Source: an uncultured Clostridia bacterium | GTDB taxonomy: Bacteria; Bacillota; Clostridia; TANB77; CAG-508 | DNA: 14,044 bases | Direction: 5' to 3' | Assembly (NCBI GenBank): GCA_934149115.1 | Contig: CAKPDW010000035.1 | Location: 1-14,044, forward strand | Shown here: piece by piece, positions 5,711-13,800 of the stretch | How positions within the stretch are numbered: position 1 is the first letter of the stretch | How the letters are laid out: every line of letters starts with the position of its first letter | Position numbers and translations under genes: made by a program | The notes under the pieces: generated by a model | Databases searched by the model: none | What the model saw: only the letters and a program-made list of their open reading frames with translations | What the model was told of the DNA's origin: nothing

Positions 5711-6457
5711 ATGAATAGAGAGTTGGAATTTTATAATGAAGTTAAAAATTGGGATTTTAGTAAAATCAAATATATAGAAGAATGTTTAACTACTTGGAAC
5801 ATGTATGACATATTAAACAAAATGGCAACAAAAGATTCATATATTTTAGATTTAGGTACAGGTGGCGGGGAAAAACTATTAGAGTATTTTCCCAAAGCAA
5901 AGGAAATTATTGGAACGGACTTTTCAAATGAAATGATAAAAACCGCTAATAATAACTTAAAAAAATCAAATAGAACTAATATCAAATTTAAGCAAATGGA
6001 TAATTTAAATATGACAACAGAAAATAATTATTTTGATATAGTCGTAGCTAGACATACTTGTATTGATGCAAAACAAATATACAATACATTAAAAAGTAAT
6101 GGCATATTAATAATTAGAGGCGTTGATAAACTAGATTGTTGGGAACTTAAAAAATTGTTTAAAAGAGGTCAAGCATACAATGATATAAAGCCAATTAGTT
6201 TGATTGATTATGAAAATATATTAGAAGTAGGATTTAAAAAAGTCGAATTGGTACCAATTCATGTTAGAGAATATTATGAAACAAAAGAAGATTTATTAGC
6301 ACTTTTGTTAAAAACACCTATATTAAATGAATTCTCTAATGGAAATGAGGATTTTGATATTAATATGAATTTATTGGATAAATATATTAATTTACACAAA
6401 ACAAATAAAGGAATCTTATTAATAAGAAGATATTATGGAATTACTGCAATAAAATGA
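5711..6457 (+). CDS. Class I SAM-dependent methyltransferase
   Basis: 248 residues with a seven-strand Rossmann methyltransferase fold. Motif I is ILDLGTGGGE (45-54), which binds S-adenosylmethionine. An acidic residue that contacts the ribose follows in IIGTDFS (Asp70). The FDIVVARH strand (108-115) and the LKSNGILIIRG strand (127-137) follow as in small-molecule methyltransferases. The C-terminal 100 residues (LLALLLKTPILNEF) are probably a lid or substrate domain. AGGAG (5697-5701) lies 9 nt before the ATG, and the 30-nt gap after the fusion gene suggests cotranscription. I do not recognise the substrate; a small molecule or an RNA base is possible. No terminator is immediately adjacent; the first is at 6574-6609. 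Confidence 0.85.
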   Translation: MNRELEFYNEVKNWDFSKIKYIEECLTTWNMYDILNKMATKDSYILDLGTGGGEKLLEYFPKAKEIIGTDFSNEMIKTANNNLKKSNRTNIKFKQMDNLNMTTENNYFDIVVARHTCIDAKQIYNTLKSNGILIIRGVDKLDCWELKKLFKRGQAYNDIKPISLIDYENILEVGFKKVELVPIHVREYYETKEDLLALLLKTPILNEFSNGNEDFDINMNLLDKYINLHKTNKGILLIRRYYGITAIK

Positions 6458-6573
6458 CTGTGTCAAGTAAAATGTGTAAATTTTTTTTTAAATTTATAAT
6501 CGATTTTCTACTAAAAAAGAAGCTCTCTAGAAAAGCTCCTCAATTTATACATGTATTTCATTATATTTATTAT

Positions 6574-6609
6574 ACTACCAATTTTTTGTATTTCAAGGTA
6601 GTCTTTTTT
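6574..6609 (+). terminator. Probable intrinsic terminator after the methyltransferase operon
   Basis: ACTACC (6574-6579) pairs with GGTAGT (6597-6602) around a 17-nt AT-rich loop, followed by CTTTTTT. The stem is short. The region 6458-6690 otherwise shows no supported gene. Confidence 0.5.
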
Positions 6610-6694
6610 GTGTATACTTTTTTTGCTACCATTTTGGTTAAACTTTTATATTACTAATATTAGATAATAGAATTTTTATTGTATAAAATCTTGA

Positions 6695-6741
6695 AAATGT
6701 GAAACAATATTTATAAATATTTTAAAAAATGTTTCACATTT
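6695..6741. promoter_or_regulatory. Operator inverted repeat 1 upstream of the Fic gene
   Basis: AAATGTGAAACA (6695-6706) and its exact complement TGTTTCACATTT (6730-6741) form a perfect 12-bp inverted repeat. Between them lies a 16-bp AT palindrome (AATATTTATAAATATT). The right arm overlaps the -35 element of the promoter at 6733. This arrangement suggests a repressor site. Confidence 0.7.
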
Positions 6742-6761
6742 CTTAAGTCTTATGTTATAAT
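6733..6761 (+). promoter_or_regulatory. Promoter of the Fic gene
   Basis: TTCACA (6733-6738), a 17-bp spacer and TATAAT (6756-6761). The -35 is embedded in an operator half-site, and another half-site begins 3 bp after the -10, so bound protein would directly block RNA polymerase. Confidence 0.7.
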
Positions 6762-6763
6762 AT

Positions 6764-6811
6764 AAATGTGAAATAAAATTAGTATTATTTATTTAAAAAA
6801 GTTTCACATTT
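6764..6811. promoter_or_regulatory. Operator inverted repeat 2, promoter to ribosome binding site
   Basis: AAATGTGAAA (6764-6773) and its complement TTTCACATTT (6802-6811) form a 10-bp inverted repeat using the same half-site as repeat 1. It covers the likely transcription start and ends 2 nt before the Shine-Dalgarno AAAGGAG (6814-6820). Transcribed, it could also fold as a leader hairpin beside the ribosome binding site. Confidence 0.65.
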
Positions 6812-6827
6812 GCAAAGGAGTGATTTT

Positions 6828-7760
6828 ATGGATGAAAAGTATGAAATTATGAATCTTCTTCAAATAAAACAAACTTTGACTAAAGAATTAAATGATTTGA
6901 TATATGGGGCTGTTGAGATTAGGAAAAAAAATTCTAATAAATATATATATGTACATTATAGGGAAGATGGAATATTGCTTACAAAATATGTTGGAGAATA
7001 TTCTGATAATTTATATAATTTAATATTGAATAATAGTATTAAAGCAAAAGAGTTAAAAAAGGAAGTAAAGAAAATTGAAAAACAATTAAGGCAATTGAAT
7101 TATATTGATGAGGAGTTAACGCCACAAGTGGAGTTAAATATTGATTTTGCTAAGAGACATTTAGTTGATACTATTTATAAACAAGCAATTTTAGAAGGGG
7201 TTACGACAACGTTTGCAGATACGGAAAATATAATTGAGGGTGGAAAAATTAATAATATGTCTTTAGAAGATGTTTTGAAAATAATTAATTTAAAACATGC
7301 TTGGGAATTTATATTAAATAAAAATGTAATATTATCGGATACAAATTTCCCGTTATTATGTGAAATAAATAAATTTGTACAAGAGGGCTTTTATTATAGT
7401 GCAGGTAAAATTAGGACTGTTCCAGTAAATATTGGTGGAACTAAATGGACTCCTGAATTGCCTATAGAAAGTGTTATAAAAGAAGAATTGGAAGATATAT
7501 TTAATAAAAAAATAAGTGATGTTGACATGACTATTGAACTTTTATTATATATTATGAAAAAACAAATATTTATAGATGGAAATAAAAGAACATCTATAAT
7601 ATTTGCAAATCATTATTTAATATCAAAGGGTAAGGGGATTATTGTAATTCCTGCTGAATTAGCAGATGAATATAAAGAGTTACTGATTAATTATTATGAG
7701 GGAAAGGATAAAATGAAGATTAAAAAATTTTTAAAGGATAAATGTTTTATGAAAATATAA
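6828..7760 (+). CDS. Fic-fold protein with Gln in place of the catalytic His
   Basis: 310 residues. AAAGGAG (6814-6820) lies 7 nt before the ATG at 6828; an in-frame TTG at 6810 lies inside the operator and is unlikely. The Fic core is clear: a flap of the form SAGKIRTVPVNIGGTKWTPE (191-210), then KQIFIDGNKRTS (245-256), matching H-x-F-x-D-G-N-(G/K)-R except that the first position is Gln246. Residues 130-139 (ADTENIIEGG) resemble the inhibitory helix of Fic proteins. The N-terminal 90 residues contain YIYVHYREDG...TKYVGEY and then a Lys/Glu-rich coiled coil (70-92); this type of module is seen in proteins of mobile elements. Canonical Fic enzymes transfer AMP or a related group, and Fic/Doc toxins use the same motif; loss of His predicts loss of that chemistry. 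It is transcribed alone with a repeat-rich operator, as in a toxin or phase-defence locus, but no antitoxin gene is adjacent. Confidence 0.85.
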   Translation: MDEKYEIMNLLQIKQTLTKELNDLIYGAVEIRKKNSNKYIYVHYREDGILLTKYVGEYSDNLYNLILNNSIKAKELKKEVKKIEKQLRQLNYIDEELTPQVELNIDFAKRHLVDTIYKQAILEGVTTTFADTENIIEGGKINNMSLEDVLKIINLKHAWEFILNKNVILSDTNFPLLCEINKFVQEGFYYSAGKIRTVPVNIGGTKWTPELPIESVIKEELEDIFNKKISDVDMTIELLLYIMKKQIFIDGNKRTSIIFANHYLISKGKGIIVIPAELADEYKELLINYYEGKDKMKIKKFLKDKCFMKI

Positions 7761-7797
7761 TAATGTGTAATGGGCTATATCTACCATTAACTGCAGT

Positions 7798-7829
7798 AAA
7801 CTACTCAATTTGGAGTGGTTTATTTTTTT
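7798..7829 (+). terminator. Intrinsic terminator of the Fic gene
   Basis: AAACTACTC (7798-7806) pairs with GAGTGGTTT (7813-7821), one wobble, followed by ATTTTTTT. Confidence 0.85.
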
Positions 7830-8349
7830 ACTTTATTATGTGTTATAGTATTTCTTAAATTCGTAATTTAAAATATTTTTTATAATGAAATATGTAACTT
7901 AATATTTTTGAAATTTTTTGGCTTTATATTTAATATACAATATTTTCCTTTTTAAAAAAATTAATTTTTTATTTTTTCTATTTTTTTCCAAAAAACAAAA
8001 TTTTATTTTTTATTGATTGTTTCTTTTATATATTTTTTTGTTTACTATTATTAAATTTTTATTAAAATTTTTTTTCGATTTTTGAAAAATTTCATAACTG
8101 ATTTTTTTAATTTTATAAAACTGTGTTTTTGAAAATTATATTTTTAAAAATTTGAAAATTAATATTTGGATTTGAAATTGAAATTTTTGAAATCTGATTT
8201 TGAGATTTAAAAAAATTTGAAAATGGTGTGTCAATAAAATTTTTTCATATAGAATTAAAAATCTGCAATTTTTTTTGATTTCAATTTTAAGGCCACTACG
8301 GAAATATATACTTTGCGGATTTGTTTTACGGAGAACACTGCTTTTAAGG
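7830..8349. other. Gene-free, extremely T/A-rich region
   Basis: About 520 bp with no supported reading frame. The part to about 8280 is almost entirely A and T, with long T-runs on the + strand and repeated AAAATTT/TTGAAAATT words. GC returns at 8290-8349 in a short island (AAGGCCACTACGG, CTTTGCGG, TTACGGAGAACACTGC). The DnaA-box cluster follows. Low duplex stability here would suit a DNA-unwinding element, but composition alone does not prove it. Confidence 0.5.
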
Positions 8350-8353
8350 TTTA

Positions 8354-8394
8354 TGTGGATAATATCGCCTATCTGTGGATTAACCTGTGGATAA
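8354..8394 (-). promoter_or_regulatory. Cluster of three DnaA boxes (possible origin or DnaA-titration site)
   Basis: Read on the - strand, TTATCCACA occurs exactly at 8386-8394 and 8354-8362, and a one-mismatch copy, TAATCCACA, at 8374-8382. All three are in the same orientation within 41 bp. TTATCCACA is the consensus DnaA box. The cluster borders a very AT-rich gene-free tract. No dnaA, dnaN, rpmH or parAB gene is in the window, so a role as oriC is inference; a DnaA-titration or DnaA-regulated site is an alternative. Between here and the next promoter (8395-8603) I see only AT-rich sequence with a small hairpin at 8521-8535 and a repeated AATCGTTTT word (8458, 8547). Confidence 0.6.
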
Positions 8395-8609
8395 AATTTT
8401 ACAATTATTTTAAAAATTAAATTTAAAAAAATGAGAAAGGCTGTAATTCCGTTGAAAAATCGTTTTTTTGTAACGAAAAAGACATGAAAAAGAAATTTTA
8501 TATCTTTTTTTTAGCTTTAAAACTTTCTCAAAGTTGATATCATAATAATCGTTTTGTTACATTTGTCTTTTTGGTTGACCATTTTCGACTTGTTTTTTAT
8601 TTTTTGACA

Positions 8610-8637
8610 TTGACTAAAAAAAAAAACAGAGTAAAGT
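8610..8637 (+). promoter_or_regulatory. Possible promoter of the surface-protein operon
   Basis: TTGACT (8610-8615), a 16-bp A-rich spacer and TAAAGT (8632-8637). An adjacent TTGACA at 8604-8609 is an alternative -35 with longer spacing. It leaves a leader of about 60 nt to the gene at 8705. Confidence 0.4.
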
Positions 8638-8704
8638 AGGTGATAGTAAAACGAAGTTACGGGGATAGTGTGCTTCAAAATAAGTATAAAGGAGTTTAAC
8701 TTTT

Positions 8705-9205
8705 ATGGAAGAAAAGAAAGTAATGCCTGAAAACAATGATGAAAATGTTACAACTGATGTAGTAGATAATAATGTTTCTACTAATGTTGAAGATTCACAG
8801 GTTAGGATGAAAAAAATTAATCAAATTAAGAAGAAAAAAATTATTAAAAGTGTTCTTATAATTTTAGTTGTGGCTATTGCAATTGTGTGTGCATTGCTTG
8901 CTTTAGATAAATATAAGAATGTTTTTGATGGTAAAGTTATCAATTTAATAAGTATGAAAAAAGTTGATGGTGATGTTGATAGTCAAGAATATAGTGATGA
9001 AAAGAAGGCTGTCAAGGTTGCTAGGGCTAAATTTAAAGAATTGGGCGAAAATACTGATAATATTGAACTAGAAGTGCTCAAAATTACAAGGAAAGGTAAC
9101 TTGTACTATTTTATTTCTTCTAAAGAAAATACAGTTGAAATTAGTGCAGATACTTTTGAAGTTAAAAGAATTAATAGTGTTCCAGTGGAGGAATATACAA
9201 AATGA
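8705..9205 (+). CDS. Membrane-anchored protein with PepSY-like extracellular domain
   Basis: 166 residues. AAAGGAG (8688-8694) lies 10 nt before the ATG. Residues 1-34 are acidic and polar (likely disordered, cytoplasmic), 35-48 are a Lys-rich stop (KKINQIKKKKIIK), and 49-67 are one transmembrane helix. The external part (about 95-166) has the helix EKKAVKVARAKFKELGE and then strands LEVLKITRKGNLYYFISSK and NTVEISADTFEVKRINSVPV, a helix-sheet order like PepSY domains. The positive-inside rule places the C-terminus outside. Its role is unknown; PepSY domains are often protease-inhibitory or found in cell-wall systems. It starts an apparent operon with two secreted proteins (40-nt gap to the next). 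Confidence 0.7.
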   Translation: MEEKKVMPENNDENVTTDVVDNNVSTNVEDSQVRMKKINQIKKKKIIKSVLIILVVAIAIVCALLALDKYKNVFDGKVINLISMKKVDGDVDSQEYSDEKKAVKVARAKFKELGENTDNIELEVLKITRKGNLYYFISSKENTVEISADTFEVKRINSVPVEEYTK

Positions 9206-9231
9206 TAGTTTATTTATTATTAGAAAGAAAG

Positions 9232-9236
9232 GGAGG
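9232..9236 (+). promoter_or_regulatory. Ribosome binding site that fixes a TTG start
   Basis: GGAGG within GGGAGGTG lies 9 nt before TTG at 9246. No ATG occurs in frame until the middle of the signal peptide (9306), so TTG is the start that keeps both the Shine-Dalgarno and a complete signal sequence. Confidence 0.7.
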
Positions 9237-9245
9237 TGTAGATAG

Positions 9246-10829
9246 TTGTCATCAAATGTTCAAATTATTAAAAAGAAATTGCTAGTATTTATTTTAATTG
9301 TTGTAATGAATTTTCTATTTACGCCAATGAAATTTTCTTATGGTGCAACTGTTCTGGAACCTACTGATGATCAAAAGGTTGAATATAGGGCTGTTTCTAG
9401 AGCAGAAGTTAATGGTAAGAAACAATTAATAATAGAAGTTAGATTGAAACATTTGAATATTAAAGGAATGGATCTGAGGTTGCAATATAATGATAGCCTT
9501 CTGACTCCGTCGGATATGACTACAAATCAGGCAATTGATGTAAATGATGCTGATGATATTCCAAGTAATTTTTCATATATAAATGGATTTGAAAAATTCA
9601 TGGATATGATGGAATTTGAAACATCGAGTGGTGAACTGAGAATGGTTTATTCGCTTCTTGGTGAAGATGAGAGGACAGGAACTAATGATTATTTTAAAGA
9701 TGATAACAATGATTCAAGAATTGAAGTTCCAGATGAAGCTGTTATCGCAAGAATTAGTTTTCAGATGGGTGATGGTGAGATAACTACTGATGATATTAAA
9801 TTGAAAGTTGGAACGAATTCACCTACTACTGGTATTAAAGCAGTAACTAATAATAGTAATTATTATGAAAATCAATCATTATTTATTTTCACGTTGGATT
9901 TAAAATCAAAGAATGCTGATTTGGCTGATTTGAAATTGAGTAACGGTTCTGATGAAGATGGAGATTACAGAGAATACAATTTGGATCCTAATTTTGATAA
10001 AGATACTTTAGAGTATACTACTGAAATTTTAGAGTATGTTGATAAAGCAAATTTAAGTTTCAAAAAAGCAGATAAGGCATCAACAGTTCAAATTAAGAAG
10101 CCTAAGGTTGATGATGATGGCAATATAACATATGAAATTGTAAACATATCAGATGATTCTTTGGATATTACTGATGAAATTACTCTGATGGAACTCGGAA
10201 AAGGTGATACAACGATTGAAATAATTATTACAGCAGAGGATACAGCAATTTCTAAAACATATAAGTTGGTTATAAAAAGGCCATGTGGAAAGCTTAAAGG
10301 AAAAGTTCAACTTGGAAATGGACTAAGAGAAAGTATGCAAGGTTCACATGGAATATATGTTAAATATAATGCAAATGTAAAATTGTTTAAAACTGGAGAT
10401 GTAAATTGGGATGACATTATTCCTGGAAACCTGACGATGGATGATATTGATGGAATGACAACAGAAAGAAGTGCTATATCTGATGATGATAGTGGAGAGT
10501 ACATTATATATATTATTCCAGGAAGTTATGATTTACTTCTTGATAAACCTGGATTTTTGTCACATGTTATAAAAAATATTAGTATTGCAAAAGATGAAGA
10601 AATAGATTTAGGCACAGATATACTTGATGAAGGTGATACTGATAGAAGCCAGATGATAAATTTAACTGATGTTGTTGCTGTTTCAGAAACAACAGGATCA
10701 GCTCAAGGCGATGGCAAGTATAGTGAATCATGTGACTTTGGTCAAAAAGGTTATATAGGTCTTGATGATATGGTTAGTACAATTCAAAATTTGTACAAAA
10801 CTATTAGTATAAATGAACATCATAAATAA
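9246..10829 (+). CDS. Secreted cohesin-like / cadherin-like / dockerin-like protein
   Basis: 527 residues, TTG start. Residues 1-34 are a signal peptide (KKKLLVFILIVVMNFLF core, cleavage near SYGA). About 40-215 is a cohesin-like beta-sandwich (LIIEVRLKHLNIKGMDLRLQ, then VIARISFQM). About 225-345 is a cadherin-like beta-sandwich (LADLKLSNG, NLDPNFDKDTLEYT, GDTTIEIIITAED, KTYKLVIKR). About 348-455 is a carboxypeptidase-regulatory-like domain (GKLKGKVQL, GEYIIYIIPGSYDLLLDKPG). Residues 460-517 are dockerin-like: the first loop GDTDRSQMINLTD places Asp464, Asp466, Asn472 and Asp475 at calcium-ligand spacing, while the second loop (Asp497-Asp508) keeps its ends but has lost inner ligands. No LPXTG or S-layer motif, so it may be held through the dockerin-like end. 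It is followed after 18 nt by a related secreted protein. Confidence 0.8.
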   Translation: MSSNVQIIKKKLLVFILIVVMNFLFTPMKFSYGATVLEPTDDQKVEYRAVSRAEVNGKKQLIIEVRLKHLNIKGMDLRLQYNDSLLTPSDMTTNQAIDVNDADDIPSNFSYINGFEKFMDMMEFETSSGELRMVYSLLGEDERTGTNDYFKDDNNDSRIEVPDEAVIARISFQMGDGEITTDDIKLKVGTNSPTTGIKAVTNNSNYYENQSLFIFTLDLKSKNADLADLKLSNGSDEDGDYREYNLDPNFDKDTLEYTTEILEYVDKANLSFKKADKASTVQIKKPKVDDDGNITYEIVNISDDSLDITDEITLMELGKGDTTIEIIITAEDTAISKTYKLVIKRPCGKLKGKVQLGNGLRESMQGSHGIYVKYNANVKLFKTGDVNWDDIIPGNLTMDDIDGMTTERSAISDDDSGEYIIYIIPGSYDLLLDKPGFLSHVIKNISIAKDEEIDLGTDILDEGDTDRSQMINLTDVVAVSETTGSAQGDGKYSESCDFGQKGYIGLDDMVSTIQNLYKTISINEHHK

Positions 10830-10847
10830 AAAATAAAGGAGAGAGAA

Positions 10848-13800
10848 ATGAAAGTAAAAAAGAGGTTTATTGCATTTTTAATTTTAATGGCTATGTTATT
10901 AAATATGTTTTCGCCATATACGATTTTATTTAATAATGTAGTAAATGCAGCATCAGGCGAGCTCGAAGAATATCCTTTAATTCTTAATAATTTGGGTATT
11001 ACCAAAAAGGGAAGTAACAGGATTTTGACAGTGGAACTTGCTTTAGTATCAGAAGCAGTAATTAACGGATTTGATTTTCAGTTTAAAGTTGATACTAGCA
11101 AGTTAGCACCTTGTAACAAAAATACCGGTACGTCAACAACGTCACTTGGTATGATTATGGCACAAAGTGATTATTTTTTAGGAACTTTACAGGTAAAGAC
11201 TTATAATAAAAATACGGGAGTATTTCACTTTTTGGGAACAGAACCACAAGGTGGTACAGATATCGTAGATAATGGTTATATACCAGGTCAAGTTGGAGAT
11301 GATGCTATAGATGTTAATGGTGCAGGATATAATGCATATTATCCAGTACTTAAATTATCATTTAAAGTATTAGATCCAGATTTGGATACAACTAATATTT
11401 CAAATGCATTATTTACACAGGTTCCTCAGGGTGTTGCTTTACCAACTGGTTTGCAAGTTAACTATAATAATGCAAATGGTATAAGAATTACAAAAGATTT
11501 GCAATATGGAACAAAAGGATTTGCTGCAGCTGCAAAGAAAGTTGCATCTATTTCTGTTAAACAAGATCCAACTAAAACAACATATGAACATGGTGATTCA
11601 ATTGATTTAACAGGTGGTGTACTTTTAGTAACTTATGATGATGGTTCAGCAGAAGATGTTGATATGACTGATTCAAAAGTTTCTATAAAAACAGGAAGTA
11701 CTGCAAAGGTTTCAAGCCCATTAGTTACTTTACAATATGAAGGAAAAGATGCATCTTTTAATATTAATGTAACTGATCCAATTCAATCTCTTGCAGTAAC
11801 AACTCCAATGACTACAAATGAATATACTCATGGAGATAACTTAAATTTTGCTGGACTAACATTAACAGCAACAACAAAAAGTGGTAGTACAATTCCACTA
11901 ACAGCAACAAGTAGTGGTGTAACAATTAGTGAAACGCAGGCTAGTGTTAATTCACCTAATTTTTCACAAACTTCTTCATCTGGTAGTCTTCCTACTAGAG
12001 GAACTCAAAAGATAATATTTACTTATCAAGGATTAACAGCTAATCAAACTATAGTAGTAAATGACACTATTTCAAGTTTTGAAGTTTATAAACAACCTAA
12101 TAAGGTAATTTATAAAGCAGATGAATCTTTAGATTTGACAGGTGCAGTTATAAAAGCTACTTTAACTAGTGGTGATATTGCTTATGTTAATTTACCAGAT
12201 GGTTCAGTAACGGTTTCAAGTTACAATCCAAGAACTTTTGGTAGAAAACAAAATTTAACAGTATCAATCAATGACAAAACAGCTACAAATACAATTGATG
12301 TTGAAGCTTATGATTATATAATATCACATAGAATGGATGCTCCAACAAAAGTTGAATATAAATATAATGAAGATTTAAATTTAGCTGGTGGAAGAGCTTA
12401 TTATATATGGAAAGCAGCTGGAACAAAATATAATGGTTTAACTGATCCTACTGTAACAATAACAGGATATGATAAAACTCAAATCGGTTTACAAACAATT
12501 ACAGTAACTCAAAATTTCAAATATACATTATCTGATGGAACAATTATTCCAGAGACAATTACTCAAACTTTTGAAGTAGAAGTTACAAACTTAGCTAAGG
12601 CAATTACTATTACAGCTCCAACAAAATCTGTATATGAGCATGGTGATAGTTTAGATTTAACAGGTTCAAAAATTGTTGTAACACATGAAGATGGAACAGA
12701 AGAAGATGTTGCAATGACAGCTGATATGATTAAAGAATCAGATGGAAGCAATGTAAATATGTCTCCAAATGCTTCAGATTATACTAATAATTCATTGACA
12801 AAAACTTTAGTAATTGAATATACACAGGATAATATAACTCAAACAATTAATTATCCTATTACAATAAACAATACGGTATCTTCTATAGCAATGGGAACAA
12901 ATCCTAATAAAACAACTTATAATTTAGGAGATACAAGTTATGATTTAACTAATGGAACTATAATCGTAACAAGAAAAGCTGGAAACACTGAAACAGTTAA
13001 TTTAACAGATAATGGTGTTACTTTAACTCCACTAAGTGATTTAACAGGTACTAGTGGAACAAAAACTGTACAAGTAACATATGAAGGAAAAACAACTTCA
13101 TTTAATATTAATGTTGTAAATGGTATTACTGGAATGGTAGTTACTCCACCAACAAAAACAACATATGAGCATGGTGATAGCTTAGATTTAACTGGTGGAA
13201 AAATTACAATAACATATGCTGACCATACAACACAAGATGTTGATGTTACAGCTAATATGGTAACTGATAAAGCTACAGGTACTTCTGTAAATATGAGTCC
13301 AAATGCAAGTGAATATAATTCAAATAATGAAGTTACAAAAACATTAACAATTTCATATACAAAAGATGGTCAAAATATAACAAAAGATTATACAATTAAA
13401 ATAACAAATCCAATTAATACAATTACAATTGGACAATCACCAAGAACAAATTATAATCTTAATGATTCTACAACAGGTGTTGGTGGAACATTAACTGTAA
13501 CTAGAAAAGCTGGAAATACAGAAACAGTTAATATTACTGATGCAATGGTTAGTGGTTTAGATACTACAACAGCTGGAAATGGAAAAACAGCTACAATTAC
13601 ATATGAATCAAAAACTGTTAATTATCAATACAATGTAAAAGATAATATTACAGGTATGACAATTACACCTCCAACAAAAACAACATATAATCATGGTGAT
13701 AACTTAGATGTAACAGGTGGAAAAGTTACAATTACTTATGCAAGTGGTACAACACAAGATGTTCCACTTACAGCAAGCATGGTTAAAGAATCAGATGGAA

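Noticed and set aside
6458..6490. CTGTGTCAAGTAAAATGTG followed by TAAATTT, reminiscent of an IS256-type terminal repeat
   Set aside because: Only one end is visible, no transposase or matching inverted end is in the window, and the resemblance is from memory only.
6454..6657. 67-residue Phe/Tyr-rich frame after the methyltransferase
   Set aside because: It spans the probable terminator, overlaps the methyltransferase stop, lacks a Shine-Dalgarno, and the composition is what AT-rich noncoding DNA gives.
7830..8280. CRISPR array or small protein genes in the AT-rich gap
   Set aside because: The repeated words are low-complexity A/T runs without regular spacing or unique spacers, and no frame has a start with a ribosome binding site.
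12563..12751. 62-residue reverse-strand frame within the large surface gene
   Set aside because: It is a shadow of the continuous + strand frame, which shows clear Ig-like repeats through this interval.
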